Shown: in pieces, positions 35,156-44,647 of the stretch
Numbering within the stretch: position 1 is the first letter of the stretch
Layout of the letters: every line of letters begins with the position of its first letter
Assembly (NCBI RefSeq): GCF_003315485.1
Contig: NZ_QNSE01000007.1
Span: 62,001-126,000, forward strand
Length of the DNA stretch: 64,000 bases
Direction: 5' to 3'
Source: Marinomonas rhizomae
GTDB lineage: Bacteria > Pseudomonadota > Gammaproteobacteria > Pseudomonadales > Marinomonadaceae
Position numbers and translations under genes: made by a program
The notes under the pieces: model-generated
Database searches by the model: none
What the model was told of the DNA's origin: nothing
The model's input: the letters and a program-made list of their open reading frames with translations, nothing else

Positions 35156-36610
35156 ATGGAAAAACTAACCAGCCATTATCAGTCATCTGATTTTTTTGAC
35201 GAGTTAATAGATGACAAAGGCGACCCAAGATCTCCAGCAAAACAACTCTTGGGATATTTAGAAAGTCTCTCAGAAGACGAACTGGAAAAAAGGCGCCTCA
35301 CCGCAGAAGCAACGATCCAAGAGATGGGCATCAGCTTCACGGTTTACACAGAGGAAGGTAATATAGACAGGGCATGGCCCTTCGACATTGTCCCCAGAAC
35401 CATAGAAGCCTCGGACTGGAAAATAGCCGAAGCAGGATTAAAACAACGTCTCACCGCTCTTAACCTTTTCATCAACGATCTCTACCACGACCAAAACGTC
35501 ATCAAAGACGGCATTATCCCAGAACACATCATTAAAGATTCCAAAAATTTTAGACCAGAATGCGTTGGCGTGTCACCAGCCTACGGCGTATGGGCACATA
35601 TTTGTGGTACCGATCTGGTACGAGATGAAAATGGCGACTTCTTTGTTTTAGAAGATAATCTACGCGTGCCTTCTGGTGTGTCTTATATGTTGGAAAACCG
35701 CGCTATTACTAAGCGAGTTCTTCCCGAATTATTTGAAAACGAATCCATATTACCCGTCGATTCTTACACCTCGCAATTGTTTGACACCTTGGCCTCTTTG
35801 TCGCCAAGAGACATAGAAAACCCTGAGATAGTGGTGTTAACTCCGGGTATTTATAACTCTGCCTATTTTGAACACGCCTTCTTAGCACAACAAATGGGCG
35901 CGGAGCTGGTAGAAGGCAGCGATTTATTTGTTGACAGTGACGATTGTGTTTACATGAAAACCATCGATGGCCCAGAACGCGTGGATGTAATTTATCGTCG
36001 TATTGACGATTTATTCATCGACCCAGAAGCCTTTGATCCTGAATCTGTACTAGGTGTTGCGGGATTAATGCGTGCATGGCGAGCAGGTAATGTCGCACTG
36101 GCGAATGCGCCGGGCGCCGGTGTTGCTGATGACAAAGTGGTTTATGCTTATGTTCCAGCCATTATTCGTTATTACTTGAACGAAGAGCCAATTCTTAATA
36201 ACGTTGAAACCTTCTTGTGTGACGATCCTGAACAACGTGCCTATGTTCTCGCCAACCTAGACAAACTGGTGGTTAAACCGGCTAATGAATCTGGCGGTTA
36301 CGGTATGTTAGTTGGTCCTCATTCAACCAAAAAAGAACAAGCACTGTTTGCTGAGTTAATTACTAAAAATCCGCGTAACTACATTGCTCAACCTACGTTG
36401 AAATTATCCACCGCACCGACGCTTATATCAAAAGGTGTCTTAGAACCACGTCATTTAGATCTTCGTCCATTCATCTTACAAGCTAAGGAAACCTACGTTA
36501 CCACTGGCGGCCTAACTCGTGTGGCCATGAAAAAAGGTTCCTTGGTCGTTAATTCGTCACAAGGTGGTGGTAGTAAAGACACTTGGATTGTTGAAACAAG
36601 GGGGCAGTAA
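35156..36610 (+). CDS. Circularly permuted ATP-grasp ligase (COG2308)
   Basis: 484-residue predicted peptide or amide ligase. Families of this type join a carboxylate to an amine with ATP. Active-site-like segments are intact: FFVLEDNLRVPSG (about 162-174) with the Glu and Asn expected to hold Mg-ATP, MLENRAITKRVLPELF, YRRIDDLFIDP, and the Gly-rich KPANESGGYGM (374-384), which lies C-terminally because the fold is permuted. The end TTGGLTRVAMKKGSLVVNSSQGGGSKDTWI is a family hallmark. First gene of a five-gene operon; the alpha-E gene follows after two bases. The substrate of these ligases is unknown. Confidence 0.92.
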   Translation: MEKLTSHYQSSDFFDELIDDKGDPRSPAKQLLGYLESLSEDELEKRRLTAEATIQEMGISFTVYTEEGNIDRAWPFDIVPRTIEASDWKIAEAGLKQRLTALNLFINDLYHDQNVIKDGIIPEHIIKDSKNFRPECVGVSPAYGVWAHICGTDLVRDENGDFFVLEDNLRVPSGVSYMLENRAITKRVLPELFENESILPVDSYTSQLFDTLASLSPRDIENPEIVVLTPGIYNSAYFEHAFLAQQMGAELVEGSDLFVDSDDCVYMKTIDGPERVDVIYRRIDDLFIDPEAFDPESVLGVAGLMRAWRAGNVALANAPGAGVADDKVVYAYVPAIIRYYLNEEPILNNVETFLCDDPEQRAYVLANLDKLVVKPANESGGYGMLVGPHSTKKEQALFAELITKNPRNYIAQPTLKLSTAPTLISKGVLEPRHLDLRPFILQAKETYVTTGGLTRVAMKKGSLVVNSSQGGGSKDTWIVETRGQ

Positions 36611-36612
36611 TC

Positions 36613-37557
36613 ATGTTATCGAGAGTCGCAGAACGCTTATATTGGAGCGCACGCTATTTGGAACGCGTTGAAAACACAGCCCGCTTGGTCAGTGTTTATG
36701 ACGACCTATTGTTCGACCTGCCAAAAAATATCGAGGTATCTTGGTATAACTTAATCGAGATACTCAGTGGTGAAGAAGTTTTTGAGCAACGCTACAAAGT
36801 AAAAGACGAACGTAACGTCGTGAAGTTTCTTTTAGCCGATGACACAAACTCAAGCTCAATGTTGTCATCATTAAAAATGGTTCGAGAAAACATTCGTACC
36901 ACTCGTGATGCAGTGCCTAAAGAAACATGGGAGTTAATAAACGAGCTAGACCTATACGCACAACAGAATATCAAGCAAGGTATTAATCGCTCTGAACGAC
37001 ACCTATTCTTGAATACTATTATTGAAGGTTGTCAAAAAGTGATCGGCCTATTTGCCGGTGCGATGAGCCGTGATTCAGGCTGGAACTTCCTGATTATGGG
37101 GCGCTATTTAGAGCGCGCAGATATGGGAACACGTATCCTTGATGCGGCCGTATCCTTAATGTTGAAATCTGATCCAGAAGCCAGAATTCAACTTGGACAA
37201 GTGACTTGGTCAAAAGTATTAAAATCTCAAAGCGCCTATTTGGATTATCGCCGCACTGTTCGAACATCGATTAATGGTGCAAAAGCCACAACCTTTTTAA
37301 TGAATGATCCTTGTTTCCCTCGATCTTTAGCTTATTGCTTAGGTCAAATAGGTGAAGCGGCGACAAAATTACCTCGTGCCGGTTTAATTACCGCTCAGGT
37401 AGATAAGCTTTTAGAGTTGGATTACCCAATCAATAGTTCAGAAGATTTGGACGAAGACTTCCATAATCATCTCAATGATATACAGATTGCCATTATCGAG
37501 ATAAACCACCAGATCACCGAAAACTGGTTTCATTTTCGGCAAGGAGACGCTGCATGA
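36613..37557 (+). CDS. Alpha-E domain protein (COG2307)
   Basis: 314-residue all-helical protein. It begins with MLSRVAERLYWSARYLERVENTARLV, the signature of the alpha-E family, and has further conserved patches GRYLERADMGTRIL and DPCFPRSLAYCL. No enzymatic motif is known for this domain. It is almost always next to or fused with the permuted ATP-grasp ligase and is assumed to act with it. It starts two bases after the ligase gene and overlaps the next gene by four bases (ATGA). Confidence 0.92.
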   Translation: MLSRVAERLYWSARYLERVENTARLVSVYDDLLFDLPKNIEVSWYNLIEILSGEEVFEQRYKVKDERNVVKFLLADDTNSSSMLSSLKMVRENIRTTRDAVPKETWELINELDLYAQQNIKQGINRSERHLFLNTIIEGCQKVIGLFAGAMSRDSGWNFLIMGRYLERADMGTRILDAAVSLMLKSDPEARIQLGQVTWSKVLKSQSAYLDYRRTVRTSINGAKATTFLMNDPCFPRSLAYCLGQIGEAATKLPRAGLITAQVDKLLELDYPINSSEDLDEDFHNHLNDIQIAIIEINHQITENWFHFRQGDAA

Positions 37558-40500
37558 CCATTAGAGTCGCAATACAGCACAAAACCACCTACGAGTTTGA
37601 CCGCTTCATCAACGTGGCCCCTCACGTTTTAAGGCTTCAACCAGCGGCGCACTCACGCACAAAAATTCATGCTTACTCATTAAAAGTCTTGCCTGAAACG
37701 CATTTTATCAATGTACAACAAGACCCATTTGGTAACTTTCAGACGCGCTTAGTGTTTCCTGAGAAAACCAATAAGCTAGAATTTTACGTGGAAGTTATCG
37801 CCGATATGACGGTAATCAACCCATTCGATTTCTTCGTTGAAAGCTACGCGGAAGAATATCCATTTGCCTACGACAAAGCCCTCAAGAAAGAGCTAGATCC
37901 TTACTTACAAGTAACCGAATCTTGCCCCTTATTGGATAAATGGCTATCAACAGTGGATCGTAAAAACACCCCGATTAACGATTTCCTTGTGGCGATCAAT
38001 AGCCGTTTAGCAGCAGACATCGGCTATGGCATTCGTTTAGAGCCTGGTGTACAGACTTGTGAAGAAACTCTAACCTTGAAAAAAGGCTCATGCCGCGACA
38101 CCTCTTGGTTATTGGTGCAGATCCTTCGTAGCCTTGGTTTAGCCGCACGTTTCGCTTCTGGTTACCTTGTTCAGCTAACATCTGACGTGAAAGCGCTCGA
38201 CGGTCCATCTGGTCCAGAAGAAGATTTCACCGACTTGCACGCATGGTGTGAAGTCTTTTTACCAGGCGCAGGCTGGGTTGGGTTAGACCCAACATCAGGC
38301 CTATTCGCTGGCGAAGGTCATATCCCCCTAGCTTGTACCCCTGAACCCGCTTCGGCAGCCCCCATTACAGGTTTGATCGACGAATGTGAATGTGAGTTTA
38401 GCTACAGCAATATTGTGACTCGTATTCACGAAGATCCACGTGTCACCAAACCCTATGCAGAAGGCGAATGGGACACCATCAAAGCCCTTGGTTTTGCGGT
38501 CGACAAGCAATTAGAAGAAGGCGATGTTCGTCTCACTATGGGTGGCGAGCCGACGTTCGTTTCTATTGATGACATGGATTCAGAGCAATGGAATACAGGC
38601 GCATTGGGCGCAGAAAAGCTTAAATTAGCTAAAGACTTGCTGATCAAAATGAAGCAAGAATTCGGTGCTAACGGCCTGCTTCATTATGGCCAAGGTAAAT
38701 GGTATCCGGGCGAAGAAGTACCACGCTGGGCGTTGGGTTGTTTCTGGCGCACCGACGGAGAAGCGTTGTGGAATGACCCAAACTATTTGGCACGCGTAGA
38801 CAAAGACTACAAACACACCATCAAAGACGCTCAAGCGTTTGGCGAATTATTGTGTAAAAAACTAGCCCTAGACAAACAATATCTACAAAGTACCTACGAA
38901 GACACACTGTATTATTTGTGGATGGAGCAATCCCTACCTGCGGATGCCGACCCAACTAAAGCCGATTTAAAAGACGATTTAGAGCGCCGTCGCCTAGCAA
39001 AACTGCTGAGCCGCGGCTTAAGCACCACAACAGGCTTCGTTTTACCGTTAGAATTCGATAGCGTAAATAATCATTGGAACAGCTCCCTTTGGCCAATGCG
39101 CAGTGACGTTATTACCTTGATTCCGGGCGACAGCCCAATGGGTTATCGTTTACCCCTGAATTCTTTACCAGCACAAGCGGAAGAAGATCGCATTCCTGAA
39201 CGTGACCCGTTCGACCCTCGTCAGCCATTGGCAAACAAAAAAGACAATGCTGTATTAGACAGCGTCGCCAAACAGCATTTTGCTAAAAAACCAGCGCAAC
39301 CCGCTCCTAGACAGGAAAAATTAGCACCTCAAAAAACGCTGAAGAACGTCATTCGAACTACCTTATGTATCGAACCTCGTGACGGCCGATTACATGTATT
39401 TATGCCTCCAATGACGCACCTTGAGCATTTTGTTAGCATTCTCGAGCAGCTTGAAGCGGTTGCAAAGACTCTTGAGCTACCTATCGTCATTGAAGGTTAT
39501 GAACCACCAAAAGATCCTCGTTTGCAGAAATTCTTAATCACACCAGATCCAGGCGTTATCGAGGTAAATATTCACCCTGCAGCAAGCTGGAAGGAGCTAG
39601 TTCACAATACCGAAACCTTATACCGCCAAGCTTACCTTTCCCGCCTAGGTGCAGAAAAATTTATGCTGGATGGCCGCCATACTGGTACCGGCGGTGGCAA
39701 TCATGTGACACTTGGCGGTCGCACACCCGCCGATAGTCCGCTATTACGCCGACCAGAGTTGCTACAAAGTTTAGTCACTTTTTGGCAGCACCACCCTGGT
39801 CTATCTTATCTATTCTCTGGCATGTTTATTGGCCCAACTAGCCAAGCGCCACGTCCCGACGAAGGTCGCGATGAAGCCCTATACGAAATGGAAATTGCTT
39901 TCCAAAATATGCCTGAAGGCTTTGTTGAGGAACCTTGGTTAGTTGACCGTTTAATGCGTAACTTGCTGGTCGATATCACAGGTAACACCCACCGCTCTGA
40001 ATTCTGTATCGATAAGCTTTATGCTGCTGGCAGCGCCAGTGGTCGACAAGGTTTATTAGAGTTCCGTGGCTTTGAAATGCCGCCACATCCACATATGTCT
40101 CTCGTACAAATGTTGTTGTTACGCTGCTTAGTCGCACGTTTCTGGAAAGAACCGTACAAAAAACCTCTGGTTCGTTGGGGTACCAGCTTGCACGACAAAT
40201 TCATGCTGCCTCATTTCGTTTGGCAAGATGTAAAAGAAGTGGTCGAAGATCTTCAACGTCATGGTTTCCCATTCAAACTAGAGTGGTTGGCTCCGTTTGA
40301 AGAATTCCGTTTCCCTCATTACGGTCGTCAACAAATTGATGACATGGAAATTGAACTACGCTGGGCGATTGAGCCTTGGCACGTTCTAGGAGAAGAAATC
40401 ACTGGATCGGGCACCGCTCGCTATGTGGATTCTTCTGTTGAACGTTTGCAGGTAAAACTATCTGGCTTAACCGATGGACGTTATGTGCTTAGCTGTAACG

Positions 40501-40928
40501 GTCGTCGCGTGCCGATTCGTTCTACTGGGCGAAAAGGCGAATACGTTGGCGCAGTACGCTATAAAGCATGGGCACCACCATCGGCCTTACACCCTACATT
40601 GGGAACTGATACGCCTCTAATATTTGATCTTATCGATACGTGGAATGGCTTATCTGTGGGCGGTTGTACCTATCATGTGTCTCATCCAGGTGGACGCACC
40701 TATGACAATGTACCGGTCAATAGTAATGAAGCTGAAGCTCGTCGTGTAAACCGTTTTTGGGATCACGGCTTCACCCAAGGCGCCTTGTCTCCACCACCAG
40801 CCTTCAGTGCATTGCGCTCTTTTTACCCAAATGGAGACGAACCTCGTGCCATGGCACCACCAGCAGAAGAGCCAATGAATGAATATCCGCATACATTAGA
40901 CTTAAGGAAGCAGTATAATGTTCTCTAA
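37554..40928 (+). CDS. Transglutaminase-like protease fused to a DUF2126 putative amidoligase
   Basis: 1124-residue two-part enzyme. Residues about 1-300 are a bacterial transglutaminase-like domain: a beta N-terminal part (TIRVAIQHKTTYEFDR), then the papain-like triad Cys180 (GSCRDTSW), His229 (DLHAWCEVF) and Asp245 (GLDPTSG). From about 325 begins DUF2126 (TMGGEPTFVSIDDMD, later HYGQGKWYPGE, RHTGTGGGNHVTLGG, EFCIDKLY and FRGFEMPPHPHMSL), which literature on amidoligases places near the glutamine-synthetase/GCS fold. A Pro/Lys/Gln-rich linker lies near 560-600. The fusion would let one protein both break and form amide bonds. The gene overlaps the alpha-E gene by four bases. Confidence 0.92.
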   Translation: MTIRVAIQHKTTYEFDRFINVAPHVLRLQPAAHSRTKIHAYSLKVLPETHFINVQQDPFGNFQTRLVFPEKTNKLEFYVEVIADMTVINPFDFFVESYAEEYPFAYDKALKKELDPYLQVTESCPLLDKWLSTVDRKNTPINDFLVAINSRLAADIGYGIRLEPGVQTCEETLTLKKGSCRDTSWLLVQILRSLGLAARFASGYLVQLTSDVKALDGPSGPEEDFTDLHAWCEVFLPGAGWVGLDPTSGLFAGEGHIPLACTPEPASAAPITGLIDECECEFSYSNIVTRIHEDPRVTKPYAEGEWDTIKALGFAVDKQLEEGDVRLTMGGEPTFVSIDDMDSEQWNTGALGAEKLKLAKDLLIKMKQEFGANGLLHYGQGKWYPGEEVPRWALGCFWRTDGEALWNDPNYLARVDKDYKHTIKDAQAFGELLCKKLALDKQYLQSTYEDTLYYLWMEQSLPADADPTKADLKDDLERRRLAKLLSRGLSTTTGFVLPLEFDSVNNHWNSSLWPMRSDVITLIPGDSPMGYRLPLNSLPAQAEEDRIPERDPFDPRQPLANKKDNAVLDSVAKQHFAKKPAQPAPRQEKLAPQKTLKNVIRTTLCIEPRDGRLHVFMPPMTHLEHFVSILEQLEAVAKTLELPIVIEGYEPPKDPRLQKFLITPDPGVIEVNIHPAASWKELVHNTETLYRQAYLSRLGAEKFMLDGRHTGTGGGNHVTLGGRTPADSPLLRRPELLQSLVTFWQHHPGLSYLFSGMFIGPTSQAPRPDEGRDEALYEMEIAFQNMPEGFVEEPWLVDRLMRNLLVDITGNTHRSEFCIDKLYAAGSASGRQGLLEFRGFEMPPHPHMSLVQMLLLRCLVARFWKEPYKKPLVRWGTSLHDKFMLPHFVWQDVKEVVEDLQRHGFPFKLEWLAPFEEFRFPHYGRQQIDDMEIELRWAIEPWHVLGEEITGSGTARYVDSSVERLQVKLSGLTDGRYVLSCNGRRVPIRSTGRKGEYVGAVRYKAWAPPSALHPTLGTDTPLIFDLIDTWNGLSVGGCTYHVSHPGGRTYDNVPVNSNEAEARRVNRFWDHGFTQGALSPPPAFSALRSFYPNGDEPRAMAPPAEEPMNEYPHTLDLRKQYNVL

Positions 40929-40957
40929 TAATTAATTTTTTTAGGCTCAAGCTCATT

Positions 40958-43537
40958 ATGCAACTTCAAACAGGTAACTTTGTAACGTCGGTAATAGATG
41001 AAAAGCCGACGTTACCTTCCGCCTATGATAAACCTATCAATGCTTATGATGAGGCCTTCACGGAAGATCGCCAACCGCGCGCGCATTGGAAAGCTTTACT
41101 AAGCAATATGAGCAAGCTTTCAGACGAAGAAATGCTTAATAAGCAACGTCGCGCTCAACGTATCCTTCGTGAAGATGGGGCCACCTACAACTTGACCAGC
41201 GACCCACTCACGCCAAGTGTTTGGTCGCTGGACCTTATTCCCAATATTATTCCGACCGATGAATGGCTTGAGATTGAACAAGGTTTAGCTCAGCGCTCAA
41301 ACTTATTTGATCTCATTCTAAAAGACCTTTATGGCCCACAAGAGCTACTGAAAAACGGCATAATTCCTTCTGAAATTATTTTTAGTCACCCTGGCTTTTT
41401 ACGTCAGTGCCACGGCGTTATGGTTCCTGGAGCTCATCAATTGCTTCATCATGCAATGGATCTCGTTCGTGACCATAAAGGCCAGTTCCAAGTTATTGGC
41501 GATCGTACTCAAGCACCAAATGGTGCAGGCTACGCATTAGAAAACCGCACAGTGGTATCACGAGTGATCCCAAACAGTTTCCGCGATAGTCAGGTACGTC
41601 GCCTTGCAGGCTTTTTCCAATCCTTCAAAAATATGCTGACGTCCCTTGCCAGCCAATGGACAGATACACCACGTATCGTCATGCTGTCTCCTGGCGCCTA
41701 CAGCAGTACCTATTTCGAACAAGCTTATCTATCCAATTACCTTGGCTTTCCATTAGTTCAAGGCAGCGATTTAACCGTACGCAATGGCGCGGTATGGATG
41801 AAATCCTTAAACGGTTTGGCTCGTGTCGATGTGATTTTACGCCGTGTCGATGATGCCTACTGCGACCAAGCTGAACTAAAAGCTGACTCATTCCTGGGTG
41901 TTCCAGGCCTACTGGAGGTTGTTCGAGCAGGCAATATCGTATTAGCCAACCCTTTAGGCAGCGGCATTTTAGAAGCGCCAGCCTTAGTTAAGTTTTTACC
42001 CGCCATCAGTGAGTTCTTAACAGGTGAACAGCTTACTTTACCTTCAGTCGCAACGTGGTGGTGCGGTGATGAAAACGACCTTAACTATGTTATCGCCAAT
42101 CTTAGTAACCTAATCATCAAACCTGCAATTCGCAGCCATAGTAGCAACAGTATTTATGGCCACACACTCAACGAAAAACAAAAACTCAACACGATAGAAG
42201 AGATCAAAAAAACACCTCATCTCTATACGGCACAAAGTTATGTTCCGGGGTCCATGTCCCCCATTTGGTTAGACGGCAAAATACAAGCTAGACCAAGCCT
42301 ATTACGAGCTTTCACAATAGCCAGCCCAACCGGCTACACAGTGATGCCTGGCGGCTTGTCCCGCGCAGGCGAGTCAACGGAAGAATCCATAGTCACCAAT
42401 ATGTCTATCTCAAAGAGTAAAGACACTTGGGTCATTGCAGCAGAACCAGAAACACAAACTACCTTACTTAATGATCAAGTTTTATTGCAAGACGAAGCCC
42501 TACAAGCTAACTTGCCAAGCCGAGTGGTAGAAAACTTATTTTGGATGGGACGTTATGCCGAGCGTGCAGAGATAAGCATGCGCCTACTACGCACCATTTT
42601 TAAACAGATGAACGGCATCGACCCATTACCAGAAGAAAGCCGCCGCATGCTGCTTCAAATGGCGTCTACACAAACTGGCTGCTTGCCGGGGTTTATGGAA
42701 GCCGATGAAAAACTGCTCGCTGATCCAGAAGCTGAGCTCGTGTCTATCATTACAGATGGAAATAGAGCTGGATCAATCAAAGCCAACCTGCAAGCTATGT
42801 TGAGTTGTGGCGAACAAGTAAAAGAAATGCTATCTGCCGATACTCGCATCATTATCAATGAGCTACGTGATCATATTCATGAACTGGATCGGGCATATAC
42901 TAATGGTTTACCTTCTGCACCTGAAGAATCGTTAGACAGCCTGGTTACCTCTTTGTTAGCGCTGTCCGGTTTGAACCATGAAAGTATGTTGCGTGGACTC
43001 GACTGGACTTTTCAGGAAATCGGCCGTCGCACTGAACGAGCTCTACAAACAGCAACCTTACTACGTTCAGCACTAACCACTCCCCTACCATCTGGCCCAC
43101 AACAGCAAATTCTAGAATCCGTTTTATTAAGCGTAGAAGCCCTTATTTCCTTCCGTCGCCGCTACCGTAATCGCGCACGTATTGCCTACGGATTGGATCT
43201 GTTGATGATTGATGGAACAAATCCACGCTCGTTGCTTTATCAAGTAGAACAACTACGTAAATACATTAGAGAATTACCCAGAAATGAGACGACGACACCC
43301 GGCCTAAGCCCTGAAAATAAAATTATTTTAAAATCACTAAATGATATCCAGCTTGCTGATTTAGAAGCACTCGCTAAGATCGACCCAGACAGCCAAAGTC
43401 GGTTAAAGTTAGACAAACTCATGATGGAGCTTTTGGATCAACTTGAGCAATTTACCATCCTCATTAGCGATAAGTATTTTGACCATACCGCTGGCCCGCA
43501 GTCATTGACCGAAGCCTTCAGAGGAAAAAATGTATGA
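40958..43537 (+). CDS. ATP-grasp/alpha-E fusion protein (COG2308-COG2307)
   Basis: 859-residue fusion: residues about 60-500 are a second permuted ATP-grasp domain and about 518-850 an alpha-E domain (LPSRVVENLFWMGRYAERAEISMRLLR). It is paralogous to the two separate upstream genes. Differences matter: where the first ligase has VLEDNLRVPSG this one has VIGDRTQAPNG (179-189), losing the Glu and Asn, and the Gly-rich KPANESGGYG is replaced by KPAIRSHSSNSIYG (388-401). It may use a different chemistry or serve as a non-catalytic partner. It follows the amidoligase gene by 29 bp and overlaps the next gene by four bases. Confidence 0.9.
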   Translation: MQLQTGNFVTSVIDEKPTLPSAYDKPINAYDEAFTEDRQPRAHWKALLSNMSKLSDEEMLNKQRRAQRILREDGATYNLTSDPLTPSVWSLDLIPNIIPTDEWLEIEQGLAQRSNLFDLILKDLYGPQELLKNGIIPSEIIFSHPGFLRQCHGVMVPGAHQLLHHAMDLVRDHKGQFQVIGDRTQAPNGAGYALENRTVVSRVIPNSFRDSQVRRLAGFFQSFKNMLTSLASQWTDTPRIVMLSPGAYSSTYFEQAYLSNYLGFPLVQGSDLTVRNGAVWMKSLNGLARVDVILRRVDDAYCDQAELKADSFLGVPGLLEVVRAGNIVLANPLGSGILEAPALVKFLPAISEFLTGEQLTLPSVATWWCGDENDLNYVIANLSNLIIKPAIRSHSSNSIYGHTLNEKQKLNTIEEIKKTPHLYTAQSYVPGSMSPIWLDGKIQARPSLLRAFTIASPTGYTVMPGGLSRAGESTEESIVTNMSISKSKDTWVIAAEPETQTTLLNDQVLLQDEALQANLPSRVVENLFWMGRYAERAEISMRLLRTIFKQMNGIDPLPEESRRMLLQMASTQTGCLPGFMEADEKLLADPEAELVSIITDGNRAGSIKANLQAMLSCGEQVKEMLSADTRIIINELRDHIHELDRAYTNGLPSAPEESLDSLVTSLLALSGLNHESMLRGLDWTFQEIGRRTERALQTATLLRSALTTPLPSGPQQQILESVLLSVEALISFRRRYRNRARIAYGLDLLMIDGTNPRSLLYQVEQLRKYIRELPRNETTTPGLSPENKIILKSLNDIQLADLEALAKIDPDSQSRLKLDKLMMELLDQLEQFTILISDKYFDHTAGPQSLTEAFRGKNV

Positions 43538-44415
43538 GATACCGCGTTCGCCATATTACGGAATACACCTATGGAGCGCCTGTAAGCTTATGCTACAACA
43601 TGGCTCACCTTCTACCTCGAGATACGCGCAATCAACGCTGTCTACATCAAAAAGTACAAATCAATCCGCCACCAGTTTATCAAAACGATGGTGAGGATTA
43701 TTTCGGTAATCAGACGTTTTATTTTTCAATTCAAGAAGCCCATAAAAAACTGGTCATTGACGTCACCACCGACTTTGAAATCGCACCATTAGATGTATTG
43801 CAATGGCAAATGCAGAGCTCACTTACTTGTGGCCAATTACGTACGCAATTAAGCAACCCAAACACCCCTGAACTGCGCATGGCAAAAGAGTATTTACTGG
43901 ATTCACCGCAAATTCGCTGCTCAGAAGACTTAAAAGTCTACGCACTCAGTACTTTCGCTGATGACAAACCTGTCTTACAAGCCGCATTAGCCTTCACTCA
44001 CAAAATTTTCACCGAGTTCAAATTTGACCCAACAACGACAACCGTTGCAACACCGCTTGAGCAAGTACTTAAACAGCGAAGCGGTGTATGTCAGGATTTC
44101 GCTCATTTAGCCATCGGCTGCTTGCGTTCGGTAGGCATCCCTGCTCGATACATGAGTGGCTACCTAGAAACCTTGCCCCCACCAGGGCAAGAAAAACTGG
44201 TTGGCGCCGATGCTTCTCACGCTTGGTTCGCGGTGTTTATTCCTGAACTAGGCTGGGTTGAATTTGACCCAACCAATGACTTAATGCCAAGCGATCAGCA
44301 TATCGTCACCGCATGGGGTCGCGATTATGCCGACGTGACACCACTGCAAGGCGTTATTTTTGAAGGCGGCGGCTCTCAACAACTTGCTGTTTCTGTTGAT
44401 GTAAAACGAGTCTAG
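43534..44415 (+). CDS. Transglutaminase-like protease, stand-alone
   Basis: 293-residue protein, paralogous to the N-terminal domain of the large fusion. It has the bacterial transglutaminase N-terminal region (RYRVRHITEYTYG) and a complete triad Cys186 (SGVCQDFAH), His229 (ASHAWFAVF) and Asp245 (EFDPTND). No signal peptide, so it is cytoplasmic. It overlaps the ATP-grasp/alpha-E fusion gene by four bases (ATGA) and is the last gene of the operon. In this context it is probably a peptidase acting on the ligase product or a target protein rather than a cross-linking enzyme. I see no clear terminator right after it. Confidence 0.92.
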   Translation: MRYRVRHITEYTYGAPVSLCYNMAHLLPRDTRNQRCLHQKVQINPPPVYQNDGEDYFGNQTFYFSIQEAHKKLVIDVTTDFEIAPLDVLQWQMQSSLTCGQLRTQLSNPNTPELRMAKEYLLDSPQIRCSEDLKVYALSTFADDKPVLQAALAFTHKIFTEFKFDPTTTTVATPLEQVLKQRSGVCQDFAHLAIGCLRSVGIPARYMSGYLETLPPPGQEKLVGADASHAWFAVFIPELGWVEFDPTNDLMPSDQHIVTAWGRDYADVTPLQGVIFEGGGSQQLAVSVDVKRV

Positions 44416-44647
44416 AAAAGAAAGAAGAAGAAAACAGGAAAAATAAAAGTAAGTCTTCGCTCAACATTGTGAATCGATGCAAAGGCGTCTCTTTCTACAA
44501 CTTTTACTGCGACCTCAGCCTGTACAATTATCGTTCAAAAGTCATACTACATAGCATGTAGAGCCGATATAAGGTAAGCTTCGCGAAATTCTTGCATTAC
44601 CTGACCTTTCAGCTTTGCACCTGCCTTTATTAAACATGAGAACATCT

